Under the pieces are notes generated by a model, which was not told the DNA's origin, ran no database searches, and saw only the letters and a program-made list of their open reading frames with translations. From Algoriphagus resistens (GTDB lineage Bacteria > Bacteroidota > Bacteroidia > Cytophagales > Cyclobacteriaceae): a stretch of DNA of 64,000 nucleotides. Of this stretch, positions 46,100 to 53,855 are shown in pieces. The translations under genes were made by a program, and so were the position numbers. The stretch lies in NCBI RefSeq assembly GCF_001442615.1, contig NZ_LMXN01000008.1, forward strand, positions 171,378 to 235,377, in the 5' to 3' direction. Position 1 is the first letter of the stretch; every line of letters begins with the position of its first letter.

Positions 46100-47254
46100 T
46101 TATTTGACAGTAATCACATTTTTTTCAAGTTTAAATTCAACAATCCCTGAAGTTTCCAGCATTTCCAAAAACTGGGTAACCTCTTCATATCGTGCAATTT
46201 CTCCGGTGAATTTCTTAGACTTCATTTCTTGGTTTTCAAACCTGATTTCCAAATCATACCACCTTGACACTCTGGAAAGTAATTCTTCCAGCTCCAGCTG
46301 CTCAAAATACATGACCCCATGCCTCCAGCTCACATAGCTTTCAACATTGACAGTACTTTTGCTTATAATTCCGTTTGATTTATACAATACACTTTGCTCA
46401 TTGGGCTCCAAAATGACCTTCTCACCTGATGTCATTTCCAACTCCACTTTACCTTCTACCAGTGTAGTTACTATTTTTTCCTCATCACTATAAGAGGTGA
46501 CATTAAAAGCTGTTCCCAGCACCTCTATCTTTTGATCCTGAGTATGAATAACGAATGGCCTGTTTGGATCTTTGGCTATTTCAAAATAAGCCTCACCTGT
46601 AAACTCAACCTCCCTTAGGTCTCCACTAAAAACAGAAGGGTATTTCAAAATTGTCTCTGAGTTGAGCCAGACTTTGGAACCATCTGAAAGTTGAACTGAA
46701 AAATACTCACCGCGAGGAACCAGAAGTACATTTGGTTTTGAAATGGCATCTATTGATTGCTTATCCTGATAAGACAGACTTTTTCCGGCAACATCTACTT
46801 GACCATCTTGATCCAAAAATGTGTAGGTGGAATCTTTTCTAAAATCAATTTCTTCACCACCTGCAGTATATAGTATAACATGACCCGACTTCCCTGAAAG
46901 CTCGGCAAATTGCGTATCCCCTATTCTAGAGGAGTTGTTCTCTTGATTTAAAATCATCCAAAAAACAGCACCCACTACCAAAACAGCAACAATTGTAGCA
47001 GCATACTTCAGAAGGTGGGAGGATTTTGGTTTATGGAAATCCAATCGACTCTGGAGCAATTCCTTAGAGTTCAATTTAGGTTCGATTTGTTTTCTTGGGG
47101 ATGGATAATGTGCAAGAGCCTTCTGATAATACAACTGATGCTCCTCGGATGCATTCACCCAGTCTGTCAACTCCTTCTCCTCTTCTGCACTAATACAGTT
47201 ATGGGCTTTTTTCCAAATTAGGATGTAATCGATACCTTCTAAGTCTTTCATCAC
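46100..47254 (-). CDS. FecR family anti-sigma factor / signal transducer
   Basis: The 384-residue protein has a cytoplasmic N-terminal part with conserved helices, one membrane helix at 81-103 (LLKYAATIVAVLVVGAVFW), a periplasmic FecR domain (VLLVPRGEYFSVQLSDGSKV, GEAYFEIAKDPNRPFVIHT, VLGTAFNVTSY) and a C-terminal DUF4974 domain (MYFEQLELEELLSRVSRWYD). It holds the ECF sigma factor until the loaded SusC channel signals. It lies between the sigma and susC genes, as usual. Confidence 0.94.
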   Translation of the reverse strand: MMKDLEGIDYILIWKKAHNCISAEEEKELTDWVNASEEHQLYYQKALAHYPSPRKQIEPKLNSKELLQSRLDFHKPKSSHLLKYAATIVAVLVVGAVFWMILNQENNSSRIGDTQFAELSGKSGHVILYTAGGEEIDFRKDSTYTFLDQDGQVDVAGKSLSYQDKQSIDAISKPNVLLVPRGEYFSVQLSDGSKVWLNSETILKYPSVFSGDLREVEFTGEAYFEIAKDPNRPFVIHTQDQKIEVLGTAFNVTSYSDEEKIVTTLVEGKVELEMTSGEKVILEPNEQSVLYKSNGIISKSTVNVESYVSWRHGVMYFEQLELEELLSRVSRWYDLEIRFENQEMKSKKFTGEIARYEEVTQFLEMLETSGIVEFKLEKNVITVK

Positions 47255-47378
47255 TCTAAAGACAGGAAGAGTTTAAAAAGGGGTGACAGATAATTTTACT
47301 TTTTTTCGATAATTCAAAAAATTATTTCAAACACAAGCCATTCTTCCAATAATCCATAAAGCAAATAGCTTAAAAAGT

Positions 47379-47918
47379 TTACATTCCAATTAGAAAAAAT
47401 AAAAATAGCTTTGGATCAAGGTCTTGCTTAAGTTTCTGTCTGCCACGCTGAAGCTGAGTTTTCACAGAATTCTCTGAAATATTCAGCTCTTGACCAATTT
47501 CAGATATCTTCTTTCCCTGAAAATATTTCAATTCAATAATTTGTCTAACCTGTGCTGGAAGTTTTGAAAGTGCTTGACTTAATTCCTCTTCCATGTCCAT
47601 TTTCTGCAACTCTTCAGATCCAAAAATCAAATTTAACTTTGCTTCTGTGTAGAGTACCTTATGCCGATCATATACTTGAATTGACTTCAACTTATTCAAA
47701 CACCGGTTTTTTACAGCTGAATAAAGGTAGGACTTTAAACTATCCCTCAATTCCAAGTGATCCAAGTTTTCCCAAAAGTGAACAAATAGATTCTGTACAA
47801 GATCTTCAGCCTCATCACTATCCATCAGATAGCTGTAGGCAAAATTCACCAAATCGTGATAATAAACTTGGTAAAGCCCATTGAACTCTTCTTCTGTCTT
47901 TCGAAAAATAGCTTTCAA
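47379..47918 (-). CDS. ECF RNA polymerase sigma factor
   Basis: This sigma-70 family protein of 179 residues has region 2 (LYQVYYHDLVNFAYSYLMDS, EAEDLVQNLFVHFWENL) and region 4 (LPAQVRQIIELKYFQGKKIS, LNISENSVKTQLQRGRQKL). This belongs to the FecI-like group that works with FecR and SusC. It is the first gene of the operon that runs to the SLC13 permease and should direct transcription of that operon when the substrate is present. Confidence 0.94.
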   Translation of the reverse strand: MKAIFRKTEEEFNGLYQVYYHDLVNFAYSYLMDSDEAEDLVQNLFVHFWENLDHLELRDSLKSYLYSAVKNRCLNKLKSIQVYDRHKVLYTEAKLNLIFGSEELQKMDMEEELSQALSKLPAQVRQIIELKYFQGKKISEIGQELNISENSVKTQLQRGRQKLKQDLDPKLFLFFLIGM

Positions 47919-48488
47919 ATCGGTTATTAATTGGGATTAATTAGAAGATACTCCCCAAGCAAATTTCGATTTGGATCCAATAAGTAAAGTCTCTCGAAAG
48001 AATCTTAAAATTGTTATTGCCTAAACAGGGGGGCTATCTTTAGTAAACAACATAATAAGTTACATCGACTCTTCCAAAATTTCTACTACCATGACATTGT
48101 ATGAAAGCATCAAATATCACATCAAAAGCTGAACACATCTAGGACAATTGTCTTGATCACTTAGCTACACAAATAGGAGAATCAGAATCCAATTCATCCG
48201 CACCATCAAAAAAAACCTGTCAATTGATTTGATTTTCGCCTTCTCTCATCTTCCCTTTTAAATCTTCTACACCTACGTATCTATCCCTCGATGCAGCATC
48301 CTAAGGCAATAGGAACAGACTAAACGAAGATTTTAAAATTGAATCATCGCAGAAAGTCAATCCCCTATTAACCATTTCGATAGTAGGTGGTTTCTCCCTA
48401 CTTTCTTTTGCATTACGGCAAAAGAAAAAAGGAATCAAATTTATTCAATTTGCCTGTTAACATATTCGGAAGGACTGCATAGCTTTTT
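47919..48488. other. Intergenic stretch with a hairpin at 48402-48427
   Basis: No gene recognised in 570 bp. TTTCTTTTGC (48402-48411) and GCAAAAGAAA (48418-48427) form a perfect 10-bp stem with a six-base loop, 60 bp after the SDR gene's stop on the minus strand; it could terminate that gene. The remainder should contain the sigma operon promoter, not identified. Confidence 0.55.
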
Positions 48489-49244
48489 TCATTGGCCTAT
48501 TGTTGAAACTCCCGCGTCCACCTTTAATTCGGTTGCATGAATGTATGCCGCTTCTTCTGATGCCAGAAAAAGAACTGCATGTGCTATTTCTGTAGGCTCG
48601 CCAAAGCGCTTGAAGGGTATTGTAGGAATAATGCTTTGAATAGCACCAGCTATCTGTTCCTGACTTAATCCCGTATTGTTAAAGCCATTGGTGCTGATAT
48701 ATCCAGGGCTTATCCCGTTAACCCGAATCCCTTTATCAGTACATTCAGCAGCGAAAGATTTGATAAAGGATTGCACAGCCGATTTTGCAGCGGTATAGAC
48801 TGAGAAATTTAGCACTGCCATATCGGTTACAACAGAGGTATTAAGAACGATGGCACTACCTTTTTTCATCAAGGGCAACATTTGTTGTACTGTAAAAAAA
48901 GTGCCTTTAACCAGCATATTGAAGAGTTCATCAAAATGGGCTTCGTCTCCATTCTCCAATGGTGCGAACTTAGCGTATCCTGCATTGGCAAACAGCAAAT
49001 CTATCCTGTTTGTATGTTGCCTCACCTGGTCCTGCAGTTGTAGAATATCTTTCATACTGCCGGCATTGGAGGTAATACCCAGCGCATTTGGTCCGAGTTC
49101 TTTAACCGCATTACTTACTGTTTCATTACTTCGACCTGTAATTATTGCCGTGCCTCCTTCGTTGATAAATTGTCGGGCTGTAGCATAACCCATTCCGTTT
49201 GTTCCGCCTGTAATGAGCGCGAATCTGTTCTTAAATCTTTGCAT
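48489..49244 (-). CDS. SDR family oxidoreductase
   Basis: The start at ATG 49244 (MQRFKNRFALITGGTNGMG) is chosen over upstream codons. Features are TGGTNGMG near residue 12, FANAGYAKF (normally NNAG), the Ser in LNTSVVTDM, YTAAK with the catalytic Tyr and Lys, and a C-terminal ELKVDAGVSTIGQ. A classical 251-residue NAD(P)-dependent reductase or dehydrogenase. It lies singly, convergent to nothing, with VOC and AraC genes upstream on the same strand. Substrate not predictable. Confidence 0.9.
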   Translation of the reverse strand: MQRFKNRFALITGGTNGMGYATARQFINEGGTAIITGRSNETVSNAVKELGPNALGITSNAGSMKDILQLQDQVRQHTNRIDLLFANAGYAKFAPLENGDEAHFDELFNMLVKGTFFTVQQMLPLMKKGSAIVLNTSVVTDMAVLNFSVYTAAKSAVQSFIKSFAAECTDKGIRVNGISPGYISTNGFNNTGLSQEQIAGAIQSIIPTIPFKRFGEPTEIAHAVLFLASEEAAYIHATELKVDAGVSTIGQ

Positions 49245-49461
49245 TAGGTTTCGTTTTGATTTCTGATACAAAGATTGGAATGCGTACTAAGTCAGGAAAC
49301 CCGAAACTTGCTAATTGGGGCGCTTTCCGATTTTAAAATCCCCCTAATCATAGCTGCATTCCTGTCTGTAGAGAAGCAGGTTTATAAATCGCATTCCGAA
49401 TTGCTTATTTTGGGAACCAAGTGCTAGGGATTTTCGATTTCATTGTTTTGATTTTTTAAAG

Positions 49462-49902
49462 TTACAAGTGGTCAATCGGTTTATGACCAATGGCATTATT
49501 ATCCTTATCAAGCGGGATAAAGGTACTGTAGGCAATCTCGATAATATTGCCTTCTATATCTTCAAAATAAAAAAACACGCCTCCGAAAGGTGGCTCAGTA
49601 GGCACATTCAAAATTTTCACTCCCTTCGATTTAAGTTGGTCATAAAGCTTCCATACTTCTGGTTCAGTCGGGACATTATAGCCAAAAGTAACCGCACGAA
49701 ACCCACTGCCTTCTGCATTGACACCTATAAAATTCGCTAATTCTTTTCTTTTTCCTATGCTAAATAAACAACCGTTCATTTGGTAAAAAACGATATCCAT
49801 ATTTTCGGCTACAGGAGTCCATCCCAGGATATCTTCATAGAAATTTCTCATCGCCTCCAAATTTTCTGCTCCAATGGTCAGCACACTGATTCTTTGTTCC
49901 AT
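49462..49902 (-). CDS. VOC family protein
   Basis: A 146-residue protein of the vicinal oxygen chelate fold. First half: LTIGAENLEAMRNFYEDILG and DIVFYQMNGCLFSIGKRKEL. Second half: FRAVTFGYNVPTEPEVWKLY and PFGGVFFYFEDIEGNIIEIA, where the late Glu (NIIEIA) is the usual metal ligand. Such proteins include glyoxalase-like lyases and resistance proteins; members of this subgroup are mostly uncharacterised. It lies downstream of an AraC-type regulator on the same strand (81 bp), which may control it. Confidence 0.87.
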   Translation of the reverse strand: MEQRISVLTIGAENLEAMRNFYEDILGWTPVAENMDIVFYQMNGCLFSIGKRKELANFIGVNAEGSGFRAVTFGYNVPTEPEVWKLYDQLKSKGVKILNVPTEPPFGGVFFYFEDIEGNIIEIAYSTFIPLDKDNNAIGHKPIDHL

Positions 49903-49983
49903 TTTAAATTTGTTTTGCTATTATTGATTACACTGCAAAGCTAGGTTGTTGAGAAAGCTCCACTTTGGAAAAAAACGACAAAA

Positions 49984-50718
49984 TTAGAATCGGGATGGGG
50001 CAAGTCCCGTGTATCGTTTTATCTCGTTGGTCAGATGGGCATGGTCGTAGTAACCACAGTCAAAAGCAATATCCAATAAGCTTTTTCGCTGTTTGTTGTG
50101 CTTTATTTTTGAAAGGGCAACCCTGAAACGAACAATGTTAGCGAACTCTTTTGGACTTATTCCAATATGCTTTTTGAAACTCCTTTCTAATTGTCTCCCT
50201 GTGGTATAATTTCTCTTTGCCAATGTGTCAATGCTGATTTGCCCGTTGGCTGTTTGAATATCGTTTACAACATTAAATAGGTTATGCCTTGCGTTGGTCA
50301 GTCCATTCAAAAAATACGCGTTAAGATAGGATACAGAATGCTGTGCTACCTTATGGATTTCAGGAGAAAGCACTTGATCAAATTCTATGGTCTTGTCAGT
50401 GATTTCACTCAACGGAGTGAACTTATAAAATGAAGAAAAGGCGGCAGGTTTGAAACGGACACCTGTAAGTTTGGTTGTTGAATCTAAGAAGCTCTCTTGG
50501 AAAGCGGTCATCGTGCCCACCAAATAAGTTTTCCCTGATTGCATTGTCAACCTTCCATTAGTTGTTTTGCAATCTTCTCCTAAGTTAAAAATAAGGTCAA
50601 CACAACCGTCAGGCAATATGGACTGTTTTTCCAATTGCTGCCCGAGACCTTCCACCGTCCAAAAAGTGTCAATGTAGTCTGCTAAATCGGAGTGAGGACT
50701 AATCTGGTTGTAAATCAT
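49984..50718 (-). CDS. AraC family transcriptional regulator
   Basis: The 244-residue protein has an N-terminal DUF6597-type domain (YNQISPHSDLADYIDTFWTV, LPDGCVDLIFNLGED) and a C-terminal HTH_18 domain (YTTGRQLERSFKKHIGISPK, DIAFDCGYYDHAHLTNEIKR). This architecture is widespread for uncharacterised activators in Bacteroidota. It shares orientation with the VOC and SDR genes downstream. Signal unknown. Confidence 0.9.
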   Translation of the reverse strand: MIYNQISPHSDLADYIDTFWTVEGLGQQLEKQSILPDGCVDLIFNLGEDCKTTNGRLTMQSGKTYLVGTMTAFQESFLDSTTKLTGVRFKPAAFSSFYKFTPLSEITDKTIEFDQVLSPEIHKVAQHSVSYLNAYFLNGLTNARHNLFNVVNDIQTANGQISIDTLAKRNYTTGRQLERSFKKHIGISPKEFANIVRFRVALSKIKHNKQRKSLLDIAFDCGYYDHAHLTNEIKRYTGLAPSRF

Positions 50719-51389
50719 ATTTCTCTTCTCAGATTTTCATTGACGTCAAATTCCTTTTTCCAGCCCCCCATTAAGGATAACTGCTGGGAAAAGGTATAGG
50801 ATAGCCTATAATATAGCGGTAACCCGTCCCCAAAGGAGGTCAGCATACCACGGCATCATGCCGACCCTATGGTCAGCCGGGACTCCTTTTGCTGATTTGG
50901 TTCTAGAAATTCTTCCTTCTTGCTTTCCAGCTCAGAGGGACCTGCCTCTATATTAACAGGGAACCAATCTTCAGTCTGGAAAAGTTCTTTCCCTCCTCTT
51001 GAATGCATCCATTGGAAATATGCCGTGCATTCTTATCACAATAAAAACCAACCAAATCGACAAAGTCAATACTAAAACATTTACCGATTTTTTGTCATTT
51101 CTATGGTTCTACCCTTAAGTTAGTGGAAAATATGACTTTTGGTGGGTTTAAATGAAAGAGGACATGCACTCATGGGCCTTTAAAGGCTAAATGACGGTCT
51201 CTAATATTAAGTAACAAACTACTGGTCAGGTTTTCATTACCCGACTTCCATTAAATTAGTGGTAGAACCTACATTATCAGAAATCTTTTTGAAGCTCTTC
51301 TAATATTGAAAACACCCATTAGCCAATTGCATAACTTACTAGGAAGTAGTATGCAATTCACTTTCTTAGTCAGTAATAATGATTAATTA
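50719..51389. other. Intergenic stretch with a complex palindrome
   Basis: No gene recognised in about 670 bp. The main structure is the nested palindrome at 50830-50891, listed separately. The remainder is AT-rich and borders the RiPP cluster. Confidence 0.5.
50830..50891. other. Nested palindromic element
   Basis: Outer arms AAAGGAG (50832-50838) and CTCCTTT (50883-50889) enclose a perfect inner hairpin CGGCAT-C-ATGCCG (50851-50863) and two direct copies of GGTCAGC (50838 and 50871). It is GC-rich against an AT-rich background. It could be a structured RNA, a terminator of a gene from either side, or a REP-type repeat. Confidence 0.5.
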
Positions 51390-51629
51390 CTAATAGATTT
51401 TTGAACAGTGCAAATCGTTAGACGGGCAACTCGTACTTATATCCAGGGCATAACCAGGAGCCTCCTGATCAGTACTCTCGAATGTAGTATAAGAACCAGG
51501 ATAATAACTACATTCACACCTCCATGTATGAGTAGAGCCACCGCAACCACCATACAGCTGAGACATATCATTTCGGTGAAGGATTTCAGCATTGTATATT
51601 TTTAGCTTTCCTAAGTTTAATTTTTTCAT
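51390..51629 (-). CDS. Double-glycine RiPP precursor peptide 1
   Basis: A 79-residue peptide. The leader MKKLNLGKLKIYNAEILHRN is nearly the same as in the precursors at 60.7 and 62.8 kb (MKKLNLGKLKL, MKKLSLGKLKI) and ends MSQLYGGCGG, a double-glycine cleavage site for the C39 exporter. The core begins STHTWRCECSYYPGSYTTFE and ends CPSNDLHCSKIY. It keeps the CxC pair (CEC) and the final C-x6-C seen in the other two, but lacks their GGC block. Leaders of this kind define the Bacteroidota natural-product precursors. It is the last intact member of the cluster, about 1.4 kb beyond the glycosyltransferase. Confidence 0.82.
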   Translation of the reverse strand: MKKLNLGKLKIYNAEILHRNDMSQLYGGCGGSTHTWRCECSYYPGSYTTFESTDQEAPGYALDISTSCPSNDLHCSKIY

Positions 51630-51807
51630 AATGGTTTAATTTTAAATAATTTATAATTTTTCTAATAGATAGTGTATTACATATAATTAAACATGAACAT
51701 TAGTAAAGGTATATTCGAAATTAGATATCATTATAAATAAAACACCAATTTTCAGTATTTTTTTTCACTATCATCCGAGTAAGTTTTAAATCACGTAAAG
51801 TGGGTTA

Positions 51808-51934
51808 CTATTGGTTATGGAAGTGCACATTGTACACACTTCCTGAACCTCCGTACTCCGAGTCCAATTGAATTCTTGGAATAATTACATTGCTACTTAA
51901 ATTCAACTTTTCGAGAATTAACTCTTTTAATCAT
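51808..51934 (-). pseudogene. Decayed RiPP precursor without cysteines
   Basis: On the minus strand an ATG (51932-51934) is followed, after one apparent extra A, by a frame reading KELILEKLNLSSNVIIPRIQ then LDSEYGGSGSVYNVHFHNQ and a stop at 51808. It has the leader pattern EKLNL and a YGGSGS site like the intact precursors, but the presumed core has no Cys. A one-base frameshift (or a sequencing error in the A-run) separates the start from the body. Confidence 0.5.
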
Positions 51935-52119
51935 AATTCTATTAACCTTTGAAATAAACAGATATCAATTTAAGAATAAATCCCATACATTAAACACAAA
52001 AAATGCAGTCTTCATAAAAACAACATTTTTATAACTAGCCATCTAGCATTGTTACATTGATCCGGACCTTTATGTTCTTTATGTACTTCTATGAGACTGT
52101 CACAATTTGTAACAGGAAA

Positions 52120-52244
52120 TTAATATCCATCATTAAACCAAACCGCACAACTTCCTTCACTATCTGATCCTCCATAAATTTAGAATAATTCACCTCTTGT
52201 CAGCATCTCCTAAGGCGCCAATTTAGGGGATTTTAATTTTTCAT
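52120..52244 (-). pseudogene. Possible second decayed precursor
   Basis: The minus strand reads EKLKSPKLAP-stop-EMLTRGELF-stop-IYGGSDSEGSCAVWFNDGY-stop. KLKSPKL and LTRGELF followed by IYGGS fit the usual leader of Bacteroidota double-glycine peptides, with a 15-residue core containing one Cys. Two in-frame stops mean it is dead if real. Sequence upstream in the same frame is also open for about 60 codons, which makes this reading less certain. Confidence 0.35.
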
Positions 52245-52534
52245 TTTTTTGAGGATTTAAATATTTCTCCTTCAAAACGTGAAGATACTCAGGACTGTGC
52301 CCATTCATTACGATCAAATAAATTTGGGCAAAACACCAACTAATTCCTATTCCCTTATTACTAAAATTCAGTAAATTGTTGCTAATCAATGTCCCTCAGG
52401 GAGGTTTTCAATCAAACGCAAATATTTCAAGGACCCTACTTTCCTTCATCTGCTTTCGCTAATTTTTGACTTCAATTCCCAATTCTTCCAATTGCTTTAG
52501 TAATCGATCTGAAAACTTCAGTCATTTTTTGCCT

Positions 52535-52681
52535 TTGCAGCATCAGTACAAGAGGCAGGTCCCAAAAGACGTTGAACAATTGTGGCTCCCTGTCCTGAAC
52601 TTTTTCTTCCTCAATCATTTGTACCAGTTGGTTGAGAATTTCTGCGGAAAGTTTATAAAAACAGGTATTTGACCGATAACC
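52535..52681 (-). pseudogene. Fragment of a second LanC-like gene
   Basis: The frame reads FYKLSAEILNQLVQMIEEEK and VQDREPQLFNVFWDLPLVLM, clearly homologous to FKKLASELFNQLGQLIEEEK and IQDREPILFSIYWDLPLILI in the LanC-like protein at 53.9-54.9 kb. Only about 50 codons match; sequence on both sides is unrelated. It shows that the cluster once held two copies of this gene. Confidence 0.8.
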
Positions 52682-52710
52682 CTTCCGGGTGTAGTCAAAT
52701 AGCTCGTGAT

Positions 52711-52779
52711 AGCTGGGCGGAATTTGTAATTCCACCCAGTTATACTTACCAATTTGTAATACGCTTCTTGACCTCATCC
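52711..52779. repeat. REP-like palindromic repeat, copy 2
   Basis: CTGGGCGGAATT and AATTCCACCCAG form a 12-bp-arm palindrome around TGT (one mismatch), followed by CCAATTTGTAATACGCTT. Matches the copy at 6561-6627. It sits in the decayed end of the RiPP cluster. Confidence 0.65.
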
Positions 52780-53076
52780 CGACCCTCTTCTTTAGCAGAA
52801 GTCCATCCATCCTGCGCCAGATGTAGATCCGAGATAAGAAATAGATTGGTTGTTCTCAATAATTAAAAGGCTTGTTCAAAAAGGTTTGCACCATGCAGTG
52901 AATAAACCAGCCAAAACCAGCTACCATTCACAGGATTTGAAACTCCTTTTTACAATGGCCTGGATCCCTCGACCCGCTGGGTTGTGTTCAGCACGCAGCC
53001 CCCCCTGAGTTATTCAGCAGACTAGTTAGTTATTAAAGGGTTATTGAACCAATAGGCAACGATCATTATAATATTT

Positions 53077-53844
53077 TTACCATTTCTTAACCTCATTTCG
53101 GAGTTCCTCCTTAGACATTACAACTGATTTAAAAACCTCTACAATTTTTCGATTGTCCTGATTCGGGCTATGAAACTTACTATTTTGACCTCTTTCATGA
53201 GAAAGATGATAAAGTACGCCATCAACATGTTCATGTTTAAAACCAAGTATTTTCCATCTATTAACCCTATCACCATCCTCTCTACCCCAACCGTAGAAAT
53301 TCTCATTCTCCATTCCAGTTAATATATACTTATTTCTTTGAGCAAAAAAAACTCCCCCAACCGGATTAGGATTGTATAAATGTTTCATTTTACCTGCACT
53401 TTTTCGTAAGACTTCTATATCTCGAGTTTGAAGATAAAGGGATCTTACAATAGTAGAGGTATCTAAAAATTTATCTTTAAAAGGAGTTACAAAATCAGCA
53501 AGATCAGCACTCATTAAATCATATGATTCAAATACCTGACCAGCAGGGACAATAATATCTGTATCCCAAACTCCAACAAATTTAGTATCTACTGACCTAA
53601 CCAAATGATTAATATACTTTGTCCTGTGAAAAATATTATCCAAATCTTCAACAAATTCATATTTCACCACTGACGGTAATAGTCTTTGCAGCAACCCTGT
53701 ATTCCTGTCCGAAGCTTCAAGAATTTTTACTTCAGAACTGAAATTCTTGAGTAAAAAATCAACAACTGCCAGCGTGTTCTCTAGCCGGGTTACTGAATCT
53801 ATCCTCAATGGCATCAAAAAAGTCAAGTCGTCTAAATTATCCAT
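53077..53844 (-). CDS. GT-A glycosyltransferase (galactosyltransferase-like) in RiPP cluster
   Basis: The 255-residue protein opens LTFLMPLRIDSVTRLENTLA, has the metal-binding DTD at 94-96 (GVWDTDIIVP) and the C-terminal block FYGWGREDGDRVNRW at 183-197 that is typical of galactosyltransferase-like (Glyco_transf_7C) enzymes, followed by HVDGVLYHLSH. It should transfer a sugar from a nucleotide sugar in the cytoplasm. It is 11 bp downstream of the LanC-like gene and in one run with the exporter genes, so the precursor peptides are its most likely acceptors, which would make the product a glycosylated peptide. Acceptor inferred from context only. Confidence 0.82.
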   Translation of the reverse strand: MDNLDDLTFLMPLRIDSVTRLENTLAVVDFLLKNFSSEVKILEASDRNTGLLQRLLPSVVKYEFVEDLDNIFHRTKYINHLVRSVDTKFVGVWDTDIIVPAGQVFESYDLMSADLADFVTPFKDKFLDTSTIVRSLYLQTRDIEVLRKSAGKMKHLYNPNPVGGVFFAQRNKYILTGMENENFYGWGREDGDRVNRWKILGFKHEHVDGVLYHLSHERGQNSKFHSPNQDNRKIVEVFKSVVMSKEELRNEVKKW

Positions 53845-53855
53845 ATTAATTTATA

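Noticed and set aside
50754..50900. Possible tRNA or riboswitch
   Set aside because: No cloverleaf and no known riboswitch core could be traced; kept only as an unexplained palindrome.
52250..52400. Open frame of about 60 codons upstream of the possible fifth precursor
   Set aside because: Reads plausibly (SWCFAQIYLIVMNGHSPEYL) but matches no family I know, and chance openness is likely in AT-rich DNA.
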